Notes under the pieces: model-generated
Databases searched by the model: none
Told to the model about the DNA's origin: nothing
Seen by the model: the letters and a program-made list of their open reading frames with translations, nothing else
NCBI GenBank assembly: GCA_019059635.1
Contig: JAGVRJ010000012.1
Location: 1,521,809-1,585,808, forward strand
DNA from: Proales similis
Taxonomy: Eukaryota > Rotifera > Eurotatoria > Ploima > Proalidae
Direction: 5' to 3'
DNA length: 64,000 bases
Program-made: the position numbers and the translations under genes
In this document: positions 1-13,710 of the stretch, piece after piece
How positions within the stretch are numbered: position 1 is the first letter of the stretch
Layout: every line of letters starts with the position of its first letter

Positions 1-3000
1 TGATTGTAAGCAGTCGAATTGAACACTGAGAATGGCGAACGAGGTGAGATCATTTTGATGCGCCTCCAATGGAAGCTGTAAACTTGATCGTTGCGATTGA
101 ATAAGAGAGCGGCAAACTTGATCGTAAATTTCCAACTTGTTTTGCTCATCGAGTACGATTCGCTTTGTTAGTTGATCAAATTGAATAATTGACTCAAAAA
201 GGCTTGCCAGACTCGGTCTTGGTAGTTTTGAAATTGAAATATTCTGCTCGGGCTTGATTGAATTGTCAAATAGATCAAACTGGCGCTTATTAATCAAATC
301 CTCGCGTTTAATGGCCAAGGTGTAAACACTTTGGTCCAAGAGCGATTGGCAGAAACCAAGTGGCTGTAACATGAGTTCAATATTAACCAGCGAAGAGTAC
401 TCTGTACTTGGTAGCATCTTGTCTGTGGCCTTGAAGCATCTGATAAGAAATCTCCGCTCCTGCTCCAAACGAGTGCTGGTCAATAACTTTCCGTCTCTGA
501 TCGTAAATTGTCCATCTTCGTTGCCTCGCACCAAGCAGCATTTGTCTGATTGATAATTAATGGTTGACGGAAGTTGCCACAGTTCGCCTGAATGAACCAA
601 TGATTGGTCAATCAGGCGTTGGTCTTTAAATTGTTCAACATTTAGCCGAGATGAACTCGCTCTGAGAAGATCAAAGTAAACAGTGATTCTGCTGAATCCA
701 GACTCAGTCCATACTCTGATTACAGCTTTTGTTTCTTCAATTCGGCCATTTTGCAGACATACAAGTTCTCCTTGCTGGTTTAAACCGATCAGTCGGTCAG
801 CTTTTTCTAATTGAAGCTGCAGGCTGCCTTTCTTGACCACAGAAGCTAATAAATCACCACTGTGACAATTTTCTGAGGCTATTACGTGCCTTGTCTGGTC
901 CAATTGAGTCTCTTGTTGAATCAGTCGAAGATCGAATTTGATGATAAGTTGATACACAAGTTGATTATCGCTCTCAATAGCAGCCAAACAGCAGCTGCAT
1001 GATGGAAAGGTCGTTGTCCAAATGCTTCCGTCCGACCTTATCTGCAGATACTCTTTACTCTGGCCTGTCAGTTTAAGTTCACTCAGCTGACCAGCAGAAA
1101 TCGGAGCCAGAGAGTGAAGATTCAAAATTTGCTGACTAAGAGCTTCGAGTTGCACTGTCATCTGTGTCTTGAGTGGCATTGGTATGCCAAAAGTTGCGAA
1201 TTGATCAGACAAAGTTAATGGTCGTCGCAAAAATATGCGTCCAGCTGCGCTTTTCTCATTCAAGCCATCAAGAGCCAAAACTTCAAAGTCGATGTTTTCA
1301 AACGAGAGTCTTCGGAATTCAGATGAGTTGAGCCATAGTCGGCCATTTCGAGAATCAAGTTCCAGAAGAGATTCTGACCCCAAGCTTCTGTTAACAAATA
1401 GTTTAAGCTGCAATTTGTCTGAGCCGAATACTCTCACTCGGCCAACATAGACTACTTGACGCTTGAAAAGCTCTCTCAAGGACATTGAAAAGTCGAATCG
1501 TTCGAGTGCAAAGCGAAGGGGCTCTTTTGATTCAATTTTTTCGATTGATAGTCTTACTTTGCACGTTTTGAGTGTTTGGAAGGCAAGAGGCATGCCGACG
1601 AGCCATACGGTGAAATTGGCCGAATCTGTTTTCGTATTCAGCTCGAGATGGCCACTGAATTGATTAAGACTGACTCTTTTGTCAGACGATTGGGACAACA
1701 AGAATCGGTAGAATGGAGGCATCAAGTTGGAACCTGCATATTCATTGAGCAGCTCGAACATGTTGAATTGACGCTGATTTTTAACCTGCAGCTGAAGTCC
1801 TTGAGGTGGACAGTCGAGATATTGACTGGCAACGTCGTCGGGTACCAAAGAGCTGATCAGCACTCGTGAATAAATAACTCGATTCTGAAGCTGAGCGGCT
1901 AGAGTGAGTCTGTAGTCGGAAGCCTTTATCAGCTTGGTCTTGCAAATCAGTTGCCCATTGGCCAGTGCGCAAGCATTCGGATCCAACTGGCTGACAATCT
2001 CTATTTTTGAGCTGATTTCGTCCGTTGTGATTTTGAATTGCTGAATCGTTCGAATGCTGCTGTCTGATGCAATGAATTTGTAGCTTTCGTTCAGTTCAGA
2101 CCTTGAATCGCTTAGCTGCAAGATGAGACTCAATTGAGCTGAAATTCTACGCCATCCAATCTTTCCTTTGACAAGTACCAGCGAGCTAATAAAGTTGCGT
2201 TGATTGGTCCCGTGCCAGTCGACTCTTCCAGTAAGACGGTCAACCGACAGTTGATTTTTGCCCTCAAATGGCTCCAGGGTGTGATCAAGTTGAAATGAAT
2301 TTCTTTCGGATATTTCGCTCAACTCGCTCGAGTATTCATGAGCTGCTGCCCTCAAGTCGATAAATGGTCCTTTCTCAAATCTGCTAGCCAAATTGAAACG
2401 CACAATTTGAGCGAGTTGAACTGAAACTGGATCGTCGTTTTGAATGGTAAGCTCCACGGTTAAATTCAAAAGGGTATCTTGATTAGGCCAACGAGCTTGA
2501 AGCTCCACTATAAACACCTTCATCCAGTGGGGTCCGAACGGAGTGCTGTCTTCGCTTGGCAAATAGAATAGTCCTCGCTTTTTGACAGTGAACGGACTGG
2601 TTAATGAAACAAGTCCAATTGGCTGGATGCAGTCGTTCAGACGCACTTGTCTCAGGGCGACTTGATAGCCATTTGACGAGGCAACTGCTGATTGCAAAAG
2701 TTCGCTCTTTTTTACTTTGATTGCTTGAAAATGACTTATATCCCATTCTGGACACTTTGGTTCAAGTGTGGCCTCGATGAACAACTTAAATGCAATTTGC
2801 GTCAATTTTATTTGTTCAAAACAAAATAGTTGAGGGAGAGCGGAATTCTGCTCAAATGTGAATAGATTCTAAAATTGCTAACCTCAATCGCCTCCAAGCG
2901 TTCGATGCTCTTGTCCGATTCATTCAAAGTTAAACGCCAAAGTCGAACGCGAACTCGACCGCCCGGCAGGTAGAGCAGTTTGCGCGACTCCGTTTCCAGA

Positions 3001-6000
3001 ATTTCATTTCGAATGACCAGCTTCAGTTGGCCAGCGCCGTGGGTCGACTCGATTAAATACCTCACTGGCTTCTCTGGCTCGTCTTGTTTACTTTTCGTTC
3101 GAATCTGACTCAAGTTTAGACTAAGAGCTGAGAGTTTGGTGATACGAAAGTATTTTCTCAATTGCAACATCCGATTGCTTGGAGGTCGAACAAGAAGTCG
3201 ATACAAGCCATGTCTTTGTGACTCGTACGTCTTAACCTTCAGCTCGTATAGGCGACTCGGCTTCAGATTCCAATCGATTCTCATCTCCCTCTCTCCGTTT
3301 GGTAAAGTATAGAGAGAATAATCGGTCAACAGCTGGCTACCAAGCTCATTATCCTGTTCCAAGTGAACCTCTTCTATCTTGGCTTTGGATCGCATAGGTA
3401 TTCGAATTTGATCGCCCTCTTCTAAAACGATTAGATCCGGCTCAGAATTGACAGCTGGAACAGTGAAATTGAATCGTCTCGTCCAATCTACACTTCCGGC
3501 TTTGTCAGATTTTAAACGAATGATGAGCTCCAGCTCAACCGATGATGATGAAAGTCCGTAAGCGTTGAAAAGGTCTTGAACCACTTGATCTCTTTCGGCA
3601 ACAAGCGATTTTGAAAGCTTGTCGAGATTGAAGAGCCTTTGGCAGGTAAATGGAGACAAGTTCGAGCAAATAATCGCAATCTCGATCTGTTGGCCAATTT
3701 TGCTCAAGTCAATGAGCCGTACGATTCGCTGGTCGGTTTCGAGCTTGATTTCTTGCGTTTCTTTGTCTTTTAAATCGTAAACAATCACCTCAACTCTTAG
3801 GCTGGGCCCTTTCCTGTTTCCAGAGCGGATACCGATCTCAAATTGATTCTTCGGTCCGAGAAAGGAACCATTGCGGACGTACAAAAGTCCTTGCTCGTGC
3901 TCAAGATAGATCGGCTGTGATGAATCGCTTGATACGTCTACTAAAAGCGATGGTTCAGTGTAAAATAAAAGAGAAGAGGCAAGCTGATGTCCAGGTAGAA
4001 ATGCTGCCAGATTGAGAAATGACTCAAATGAATGGAGAGGTTTTAAGTCATTTAATCGTCGCAGTTGGCCGTCGTCGTCGCGCCAAAACTCGACTTTGAT
4101 TTCGGTCTCATTGAACGAGGGAAGAAACGAGTCAAGTTTAATGTCGACTTGGACATTAAAGCTCAATGTTAAGCACCGTCTGCTTCCAGAGGAATGCGGC
4201 CAGTTGTCAAGACAGGCATCAAGTTGGATCCAGTACACATTTATGGGCTTCGGGTCGGGCTCGTTAACCGGTTGGATAACTAGCCAGCTTTGAACTGGAG
4301 CTACTTTTCTGACATTGAAGAGACTTGATCGATCTTGATGGCTCATTGGCAAGGGACGACTGATGCTTGAGAAGGTGAATGAGACAGCTGAGTCAATTCG
4401 CGTGTTTATCTCGGCTACTTTGAAGGCCCCATGAAGAGAATTCAGCTCTATTTGGAATAGACGATCTTCAAGCTGAGTCCTGATCTCCTCAAGTGCATCT
4501 GTTTCAGCCTTATACGTTTCTTGAAGATGAACGTGAACAAAAAACGAAAACCGCTTTGAAGGCTCCGGACCGATATCGTCCAATTCAACCAAAAGAACGC
4601 TGAGCTCAATCGAAATTAAATCGAGCGAACTCAGGCTATCCAATGGCACAAGTCCAGTTGTCTGCAGCTTTCCTGTGCTTGATTCTATTTTGAACAGATT
4701 CCTCACAGTTGCTCGGTTACTGTCACTAATCTCAAATAGAGCGAGCTGACGAGCTGAGTCAATGCTCAAGTGCGAAAAGATGTCGATATCCAGTGTTCGG
4801 TTCGGTCGAGTTAGTTGGATCCGTTGGATCTCGGTCAACAGTACAATTGGCTCCGATTGATTCGAAACCATCCAAGTTGGCCGGCTGAGTATGAAATTCT
4901 GTACAAGCAAACTGTTACTTTCTACCAGGCTGCATTCGAGTCGATCGAAATCTGACGACCGAAGTAGCCGAGCGAAATGCTTTATTTCATTATTGTGTAT
5001 GCTTATGTAGTGATCTGAAGTGAGCAGCGGCCGTCCGTCCATCTTGCACTCGGAAATTCGTCTATTTCGATGGCTGAGTGGTGTTTGAGAGACATCAATC
5101 GAGTTCATATCAATTCGGTCGTGCCAGACTGGCAGTGTTAGCTGCCTTAAATTTCTGAATTCAATTTCAACGCTGAGATCAGATTCAGCTCTCGAGGCGC
5201 CTTGGCCTTGGACGATAATCTTGAGCCAAGCTTGAAAACGACACAAAAGTTGAATGTCAGTTCGATTGGAGCGTATTCTTAGTTCTCCGTCTATTTGATC
5301 GAGTTCTAGTTTTAGATCGATCTCACACTTGTCATCATTAATCAGCTCGACCAGACTCAGACTGTACGTTAATTCAGCTAGAGCCGGATATTGGTCGCTG
5401 ATGGCATCCAGCTTTGCCACGAGTGAGACTGGCTCTGTGTGGTCCACAACGTGGCGAATGTGAAATCCTGTAAACGGCGGTACAATGAAGTAAGGCGCTT
5501 GACTATCCTCAAGATCGTTTAGATTTAGCTGAACAAGAGCGACGAAAAGCTCGTTTGGATTGCAGTGGGCTAATATTTCAAAATTGAACTTCTGAATCAA
5601 CTCAAAGTCGAGTTCTCTTGTCGTGATTAAATTCACTTTGTTGTTATCTCGTTCGATGACGGCTTTCAAAACAGTTGGTCCGACTCTGTTGGGCCAGATA
5701 TTCGCCAATCTAACATCCTGGCCTTTGCAAGGAAGTAGAAACTGGACAAGAACTCGTTGGCTATAAACTCTGCTCGTGTGCATACTGTACGGCTCACTTA
5801 ACCGATCCTCGTCAGCAGAAAACTTAAAAATCGGCTCGTTACTGTCTGCCCGTAGGTCAAAAACAATCGCGATAACAAACGAACGACGATCGCTCAATAG
5901 GGCTCTAAAGTTGACCAAAAAGTGTTTATCCAGCGGCTGCGAGCTGTTTCTGCTGTACAACAATATGTGGCCGCTCTTTTGAAGGTGAACTCCAATTTGA

Positions 6001-7871
6001 CCAAATGAAGGCGAAATGTCAAAATTTCTTCTACTCCAGAATGGAATGCGTCCCAAACGAATAAAAGGCCATGAATTGAGCTCAGCTGGAGAGACTTTGA
6101 AACGGAAATTGAAATCTGGCGATTCGGTCCTTTCTGTGTGGATAACATTTGCAATCTGTCGTTCTGTTGAGTCAAACTTGACCAAAAGTCGAGCGGTTGT
6201 GTATTTGAACTGAGGAAGACCTTGGTCACGACACAGCAGTGTTAACTCAATAAAATCCAAAGAAGCCAAATGAGCTCGCCTTGAGAGCCAAACTCTGCCA
6301 GTGAGAGGTTCTACGTAGAAGAGATTCTTGAAATTTCTGGATCCGCTCTCCGCCTTAATCAGCTTATAGGTCAGCGTGCCATTTTCTCCATTATCCCGAT
6401 CCTGAGCTCGCTGGTCAAATATTAAACTGAACTCTTCTTGCGCATCGGTGCTGTCATCAATAACTACTTGGTAGAATTCCTTGTCATATTTGGGTTCGTT
6501 ATCATTGACATCCGAGACCTCAATGCGAACAAATGCGTAATCTGGCTCGAAAAGCTTTCGGCTGTCGTAGGCAGAAATGTTAAGCCAGAGCTCCGCAGCG
6601 CCTGTTTCTCTCAACAATGATTCTCGGTCAAGTACTGATCCTCGCCGCAGACTCACGTGCCCATTTATTGCGTCTAGCTCAACAATATCTGGATGGCTTG
6701 TATTCACGATTGAATATCGCATGTAACGCTCCTGGTAATCGATCTGTTGTTCTTGTGATGAGTGATCGAACGCGCTAAGAGTGGGCGCTGCTTGTACCTG
6801 GTAAATATAGCGACCACCGTACGGACTGGTCACCTCTTGTCCATAATCTTCCTCCATTTTAATATTCACACTGGTCCATTCGAAGCGCAGACTAAGCTCG
6901 CGAACATGTTTGAATTTTAACTCTCGCTCTAGTATTACAGACGCCTTTGCTCCTTTGCTTTTTACTTTCAGTTTCAGATTGGACCATTGCTTGGGCGAAT
7001 TGAACAGTTGATGGAAGCCTGGTCGTAGTCGGATCATGTAGAAACTTGGCAGGAACTGCTTTATCTCAAAATAGATCGAACTCTCTGCGCTCAGCTCCAA
7101 GTCATTCTTGTTTTTGGCTAAAATTTTGACCACTGCCACCACGCTTCCGGGCTTTTGCTGCTGTTTAACAAGGCCAAAGTCGGATAGGTTCGACAGCTTG
7201 AACATGAACTCGACGCTCAAATCGACCGGCATGTGCTGATACAGCACACAAGTAAATCGATGAGACCCATCCGGCTGAACTTGACGCAAACCGAAACCGC
7301 AGGTGTCGACCTCTTCTGCTCTGGTCGACTTGGACAAGAGGCCGCATTGGAATCCGTTACATGTGTCGGTAATAGCTCGGTCCCAACTGACGATGCTGCG
7401 TTTCTGTGTGAACTGACTCGGGCCAATCAGCTCAACGCTCGTCTCCTTGTCAAACAGTTCTGATAGGTCGAGTGCTTCGTGCAGTTTGTCTGAATCGAAT
7501 CTTATCAGAACGGCAAACGGTTCGTCCACGCTCACATTGACCCATTGATGCGAATAAGAGTCGCCGATAGAAAGCTGATAGGAGCTTTCTAGTTGGCTTT
7601 TGTCGATCATTTGCAAAAATACTGAACCATGCTCGTGAACTTGGAGGCGGAACTTAGCAAGGCCACTTGGGGGATCAGCGTCGAGAATCGCTGGCATGCA
7701 GAAAGTCGAAGACCAGCAGAGTTGACGTCGCTCGGCCAGAAATACTGTCTGTACTGGGCTCCAGCTCAGGCGTGGTATAAAGTGAGCCTGGAGAAGCGAG
7801 TCGCCGGTTGGCAAAAGGCCGAGCACGATTAAGAAGCCGAACAAGATTAAACACGAGTTCATGGCGAACAT
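1..7871 (-). CDS. giant divergent cadherin (5' part; runs off the left edge)
   Basis: The start at 7871 opens with a hydrophobic signal peptide (first ~27 residues). Exon 1 (7871-2883) encodes 1663 residues. An intron of about 98 nt (2882-2785; a 35-nt alternative acceptor also keeps frame) leads into exon 2, which stays open from 2784 to position 1, so at least 2590 residues are present and the C-terminus, including any membrane segment, is missing. Cadherin identity rests on a canonical inter-repeat linker near residue 455 (VSDVNDNEP), followed by DRDNGENG and a complete EC repeat. Weaker repeats recur (for example a degenerate LNDLEDSQAPYF linker). Most other repeats have lost the acidic calcium ligands. 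By family knowledge it would be a cell-surface adhesion protein of the protocadherin/Fat/Dachsous type. It cannot be assigned to a subfamily because EGF, LamG or cytoplasmic parts are not in view. Confidence 0.85.
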
Positions 7872-9535
7872 TTGTACATCTAAAAGTCAACGAAGCTAAC
7901 TTAAGGCCATAGAACGAATAAGTCGAGTGTGTGGACGAGACGAGATTGTGGACGAGAGCGGAACGTGAGGCCGGCGGACGCAAGCGACTGTCGCATCGAA
8001 CAAAGCGACCTGGACGAACAATGACAAATTGTATTTGTTTCTTCTGAGTGAACTCAACAACACACAGCGCGGATGAGAGGGAAAGAGACACAGAATGAGG
8101 AGGGGGGATTCGTGGTGACCGTGCGCGTTTTCGAGTCACAGTGGCGAAAGTAAACAGAGCGCCGCGAATGGACAACAAGCAAAGCGTTATTAATACACCG
8201 CTCATTGAGAAAGAGAAGCTTGTGGGCGGCGAGAGCAGAAGAAGAAGAAAGCAAAATATTGAAAAGAATCGAGAGTGAAACTGCTGCTTGTTCTTGTGGT
8301 TGTTGTTGCTCCGCCGGTCATCTCACCACTCGATTTGATGAGCCCGGTCCGCTTCTGGCTACAATGACAGCTAATTAAATCTCTCAAGTAGCAAAGCGAA
8401 GAATCAAATGACCGAACGGACGGCACGCAATGAATAAGTAATAGCTGTGCTCGGGCGGCGCCAGTAGGCGCGATTCTCTTCAGAATCGAGCTTTCTTTCA
8501 TTTCTCCACTCGGCTCTCTCTTTCTCTCTCGCTCATTAATCTAATCAAATTAAGCAGCTCGTTTGGCTGGTTGAGCGGATTTGATATCTGTCGCCTGCTG
8601 CATACTAGCGCCTTAATCGGGTTTAAGTCCGGCTGCTTCGAGGCGAATGGCTGCGGTCAACACGCTTATTGTTTATTTAGTCTAACTCATGCCCATCAGA
8701 CCGTCGCCACGCGCCCGTCCGCTTTAATTGTTCACACGCCTGAAAGCGATTAGGCGCGGTCCTCTGTTTAAATCGAATGCAAATGAGAAGAGATAAGCTT
8801 GTTACCTAATCAGACCGGCGCACGCGTCTGTCCTAGCCGTACAAATCAGACTAACGAACCGAAACTTGAGCTTGGTTCAATAAATTTCATCAACATCTGA
8901 AAGCTGCTAAAGTCTCTCGTCACCTTAGACGCTGCGCCCCTCATAATTTTCGTCTAAAAAAAATCATTAGAGAGCTTGCACAACTCTCATTCTCGCACTC
9001 TCTTTGACTTGGTCTGAGGCAAAATTCAGGCTAATTGGAGATAAAGGTCACTCTCAATTTCGTTCGGTCTTTTCGAATCAATTTTCATACAAAAGACGAA
9101 GAGACAGAGATCGCTCTGGTTAATTAAATTTCCGTTTTAGATCGCAACCACGTTCCGGTTTGTTGACCCCAACTTGACGAAAACAAAGAGCTAACAACCC
9201 TCAGGGGGCAGCGAGCGATACAAAGCAGGCAGAAAACAGTAACACTCGATGTCTCAAACAAATCTAGTAGAATGGAAAAGTGTGTAAATTGGCCACGTGG
9301 GCCAGCGTCCTTTGCGTTGTTATTTTTCTAGCCAATTGGACAAAATCGGATTGGGCAGGTTTTAATATTGAATGAAGGTAGAACGAATGTTATTCACGAA
9401 GCCAGTCGGTCAGTTTATTTACACGAGGGGCTGCAGAAAACAGCATGCCTGGGGCAAGGGACTTCTTGATTATTATCGCGCGTCGACGCGTCGCAGATAA
9501 GGGTCGTTTGGGCCGTAATCTCGACGAGCGTCCGT
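7872..9535. promoter_or_regulatory. 5' flank of the cadherin gene
   Basis: There is no convincing gene in these 1.66 kb, which lie between the cadherin start and the 3' end of the armadillo/FN3 gene. Open frames here (such as minus-strand 8205-7675) are low-complexity and lack family resemblance. A pyrimidine-rich run at about 8512-8536 reads as GAGA-type repeats on the cadherin strand and could be a core-promoter element, which is inference only. The promoter and 5' UTR of the cadherin are expected here. Confidence 0.4.
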
Positions 9536-12500
9536 TCACTTTCCAGTTTTTGCTCCGGCTTCGCTAAGCAGCTCTTTAGCGCCAATTAACGTGTGCGATC
9601 GAACGAACGCTGCGGTTGGCACCATTGATTCTCTGTGGCTCACTTTTCGTCGATCCGCATACGAATCAATTAGAATTTTATATTGAAGTGGCAAATCAGC
9701 TGCTCGACGTTTGCTAGTTGTGACACGGCCGCAGCTCGCCTCTCCCTTAATCTCGACTCGAAATCTGTTTGAAGAACTGGCGCTACGACCCTGCTTATTG
9801 GCCACACTCATGGCTGCCAGGCTCGGACTAATCGTGTCCAGTTCAATGCGGAAATTAGTCGGTTGAACTGCAATCGAGCGCTCGCTTTTGCTCAGAACGT
9901 TGCTCTTGGCCACTTTACGCTCTCTGTTAAAACACAATTAGCGCTTATTAGAGGTACAAGGAAAACTGAAATCTAATTACCCGTTCGATGCCAATGAGTG
10001 ATATGTTTTCGAACGAGAAAATTGAGGCAGCGGTGGTTTGGCTTTTTGCGTCCTCTTTGACCTTGATTTTTGTTCAAGGGCTTTAATTGAGTCTTCGGTC
10101 AAATACCTTTCTGGTGAGTATTTCTCATTTTTGACCAATTCGCCGGTCGGATTGGACGATTTCACTGGCACAAGCTTAGAGTAATCGATCGACTCCGCAG
10201 ACGTGATGCTCTCTTTACGCTCTGCGCCTTTTAATTTATCAGTATTAGACGAATCCAAGCCTATTTCTTCGCACACGTTCGTTGGATATTCCTTCTTGCC
10301 CTTCAGTAAATCAAGTAGACTTTCTCCACAAGTTCTACTGCTCGTTTCTTACTTACCATACGAATGCGAGTTTTTTGTCGAATGTAGCTGAGCATCTGTG
10401 GCTCTTTGCTAAGCTTTCGACGATCCAGCAACGGTTCGGTCTTTTCTCTACTTATCCCTCCCGGATACAATGGCGGCCTATCCGGATCATCTTTAAGGCC
10501 AGATTATCCAAATAATTTTAAAACACTTCGATCGACAGCCGCTTACATTCGTCTTTAAGAGTTCGAACTTTAGCAGGCTTGCTTCGACACTTTCCTTCGG
10601 TAGTAAGGGCAATGACCTTTAAAAGTTGATGTAAACAGAATTTATCTCTTCACTGTTAGACCAAGTTTGCTCGTTTAAAATTGTACCTCGAATTTGTATT
10701 CGGTGTCGGCACGCAACATGCAAACTTGGTGCTCAAGAGCAACACCAGAATACACGCATTTCCCATTTAACAAAAGATCGTAGCGGTTAAGCCGGCCCAC
10801 GATAACTTCTGGCGGCTGCCACCGAACCAATATTTCTCGTCGACCGACCATGCCGAACGTGGGCTTCTCAGGCATCGTATCGCCGGGACTACAAGTACTC
10901 ACACAAATTGTTGCCGCGTCGCCTTCTCCTTTTGACGTGCAGCCTCTGATAGCTAGAACTACCGAAGTAGAAGGCGCCAGACCAGTTAAAGTGAAGCTAG
11001 TCTCAGTTGATTTTTCAATAAAATTTTCGTCTTTATAAATTGTGTAGCCGGTCAGGGTGCCATTTGAGCTAGCTGGCGACTCCCAAGAAATTTTGACCGC
11101 GTTCATGCTTCTTGAGACTAGTTTGAGATTCATCGGCTCGGACGGGACCGATTCTTGGGTCGTGGCCTCGACAGTTTCGCTCATTTCACTCAGCTCATTG
11201 AGATGAGAGTTGTAGAGTTGAAGTGAAAACGAATATTTCGTATCGGGTTCAAGGTGATTGAATGAAAAGAAACGCTTTGGGCCTCGGTAAGCACATTCCG
11301 AGTCTTCAAACGCCGTGTTAATAATCAACCGAGAGAAATATCGGCACTAAACTGCCTCTTACCTTTGTAGAGAATAAAGCTTATTGTATTTCGGCTGTCG
11401 TTCGGTTCATCCCAGTCGCATTCAATTGTCGAGTGATCTCTCACTAAACAAGCATCAACGTAAGAGTCTAAAAATTTCGATCAAGTCGAATCAAAACCTG
11501 TCAAGCGAGGTGCTTCTGGTCGATCGAGGGGCTTAATGGCCGCTTCGATTTGCTCTAGTTCTTCTTTAACATCGCTGCTCTTAGCGGATATTTTTATGAG
11601 CTTGTTAAGATACTCGCGAAAATCCGACATGTCTCTTAGTTTGCGGCAGCCGTTCGAATGAGAGCTCAGAACTCGGAGCAGCCTTAGCAGATTTCAGATG
11701 AATAACCCTCCAAGGATTGAGCGTTAAACTTACATGGCTGCGAACCATTGGGTCTCTGGGTCTTCGTTTTTATCGATCACTTTACAGAGTAACTGAATCA
11801 GTTCCGGGAACCACTCTGAATTGGCAACCATCTCGTGTCCTTGTGCGCTTGAGACAAAACCACTTAAGGCATATGCGGCGTTTTTTATGCAGCCAGTGTC
11901 TTGTTCGTATGAAATCATTTTGAAAAATGCTTGTGCCAGTCTGTCAGAAGAATTCAGGCTCAATGCTTTCTTTCTTCCCGCCTCTCGATCGCATATTCTT
12001 CCTTTTATTTTAGAACAGAAATCAATTGATTTTAAATAGGTTAGATGTGGCGTCTTTTCATTCATACCAAGAGCGAATGCACAATTCATAGAGCGACCTA
12101 GATACGATTGAAGAATTAAATAGAGACAAATCAAATCTTCAATTTGGTTACCTGGATTGTCTAATTCAAGAGATGAGCTCAATTTTTGCAAGATTGACAA
12201 TGCGCTTGGATGAGACAAGACCTTATCACAGCCGCTATCCTCAATGGTGACCCGAGCAATCACAAGAGCAGCATTGCTGCTCACCCAAGCGTTTGGTCTA
12301 CCAAGTAGATTCGAGCACCTGATCACAATGTCGAACAATTCGGGCTGTTCTAGTAGCCAACGTCGACCGGTCGCATCTTCTGACTATTATTATCTCACAC
12401 ACTTAGGCTGAGTGCGACATAAAGGCCAAGGACAGATCACTTACCAATGTTCCGATCGTTCCAGCCGCGTTCATTATACACTCTGGGTCAGGACTTTGCA

Positions 12501-12910
12501 GCATGCCAATCAGGTAATTGAGTAGCCTTGATGATTCAGATTGAGGCAATTGACTTAGAAGGCCCGTGAGGTGTTTTATTCCAGGTTCAGTTTCAGCCAC
12601 GGTGCCGATGACAAACGCCGCGTTGCCTTTAACTCGAGTTTCCTCTTTTGACATGAGACGCATTATTGACATCAATATATCCTGAATTCTATCCTGTCGC
12701 AGGAGCTTGCTAATAGTTGCGTCCTTGCCCGTGTGCAAGTCATCCACTAAGTTGGAATAGAAAATTCGAGTCCATGTTAGATTAGCTGTTTAGCGCAATA
12801 CAGATAAAGAAAAGCAACTCACCCAGCCGATCAAGTAGCATAACCGGCGGACTAGGATCACGAGCAAACTGCAAAAAGTAGTTCTCTCGATGCCAGTGCA
12901 AGTTCATCAT
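9536..12910 (-). CDS. armadillo-repeat and fibronectin type III protein
   Basis: I reconstruct about 12 exons on the minus strand: 12910-12823, 12746-12445, 12383-12152, 12098-12069, 12001-11734, 11682-11498, 11467-11363, 11304-10687, 10616-10547, 10490-10357, 10300-9981 and 9923-9536. All introns have GT..AG ends and are 50-110 nt, giving about 910 residues. The start MMNLHWHRENYF is the first ATG in frame. The N-terminal third is helical with ARM-type repeats (for example VKGNAAFVIGTVAETEPGIK, and NAAGTIGTL, NAALVIARV, NAAYALSGF cores). Two to three FN3 domains follow (VKISWESP...LTGYTIYK; EILVRWQPP). The tail of ~280 residues is basic, Ser/Lys-rich and probably disordered. No signal peptide or membrane segment is visible, so it should be cytosolic. 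ARM plus FN3 is a rare combination and I do not recognise the family; a scaffold role is only a guess. Confidence 0.75.
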
Positions 12911-13710
12911 GACTCAATCGAATCGAATATTGCGAAAACACAACGACTCTACAGAGGCCATTTATATAATCTAAGCTTCGAATAGGAAAGTAGAGTGGCA
13001 AAACAAGTAGAGCAAACGGGCTTGCGCCCTTATCAGTGAGCGGTCCGATCGCCTTGGCGATACGAGACCTCATTTTATGAGCAAGTAGCGGCCTGAGAAA
13101 TTGAGTCTTGTTATATGAGCGACAATTACTCTCCTTGCTTAGCATTGCTAAGTCTTCAACAGCCTCTCAACGGCCTGATTTAAAACTAGTAACCCATTCA
13201 ACCGATCATAATCCATGCGAAAGGTAACCTAACGACAGCGAGTGCTAATTATTCTATTGTCAACCGCTCTATTACTCTCTATTACTTCGTTTTTCCCACT
13301 TGCTCACTCAAGCTTCGTTGCAATCGATTAAGCATCTTGAATATTTCTGCGTTGTCAAATAAATTTAAAGAACTGCTGCCGGCTGTTTTTCTTCTCTCTT
13401 TCATCTCATTTAATATTTAAATGAAACTTAACAACAATATTGAGCGAAAACTCTCTTTAAGAGACTGGGACGAATAAAAAGTTTTATGGAAGCTACCTGA
13501 CGTATAAGATCGATTTGAGAATCACTACGGCGAATACAAATTTAAATGAGATATTACTTGATTCTCAGACATGCTCTCAAGATCCATTAAAAAATGTTTT
13601 GAAAGATTTGAATCAGACAGGCCGAGCATAGGCGTGTATATTCACGAGCGAACGCGCATCCAATTCGAATGGCCAAGAGATTTGATTTTAAACCATACCG
13701 TTGAAATAAA
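12911..13710. promoter_or_regulatory. divergent intergenic region, ARM/FN3 gene and Nup107
   Basis: These 800 bp separate the starts of two divergently transcribed genes. The region is AT-rich and I see no coding exon in it. It must hold both promoters. No specific site is identified. Confidence 0.4.

Noticed and set aside
2483-2755. Separate 90-residue minus ORF
   Set aside because: The cadherin exon 2 frame runs through here without a stop and has a better composition, so this is an out-of-frame shadow.
7675-8205. 176-residue minus-strand ORF upstream of and overlapping the cadherin start
   Set aside because: Low-complexity, no family match, and it overlaps the cadherin signal-peptide region in another frame. 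Treated as chance.
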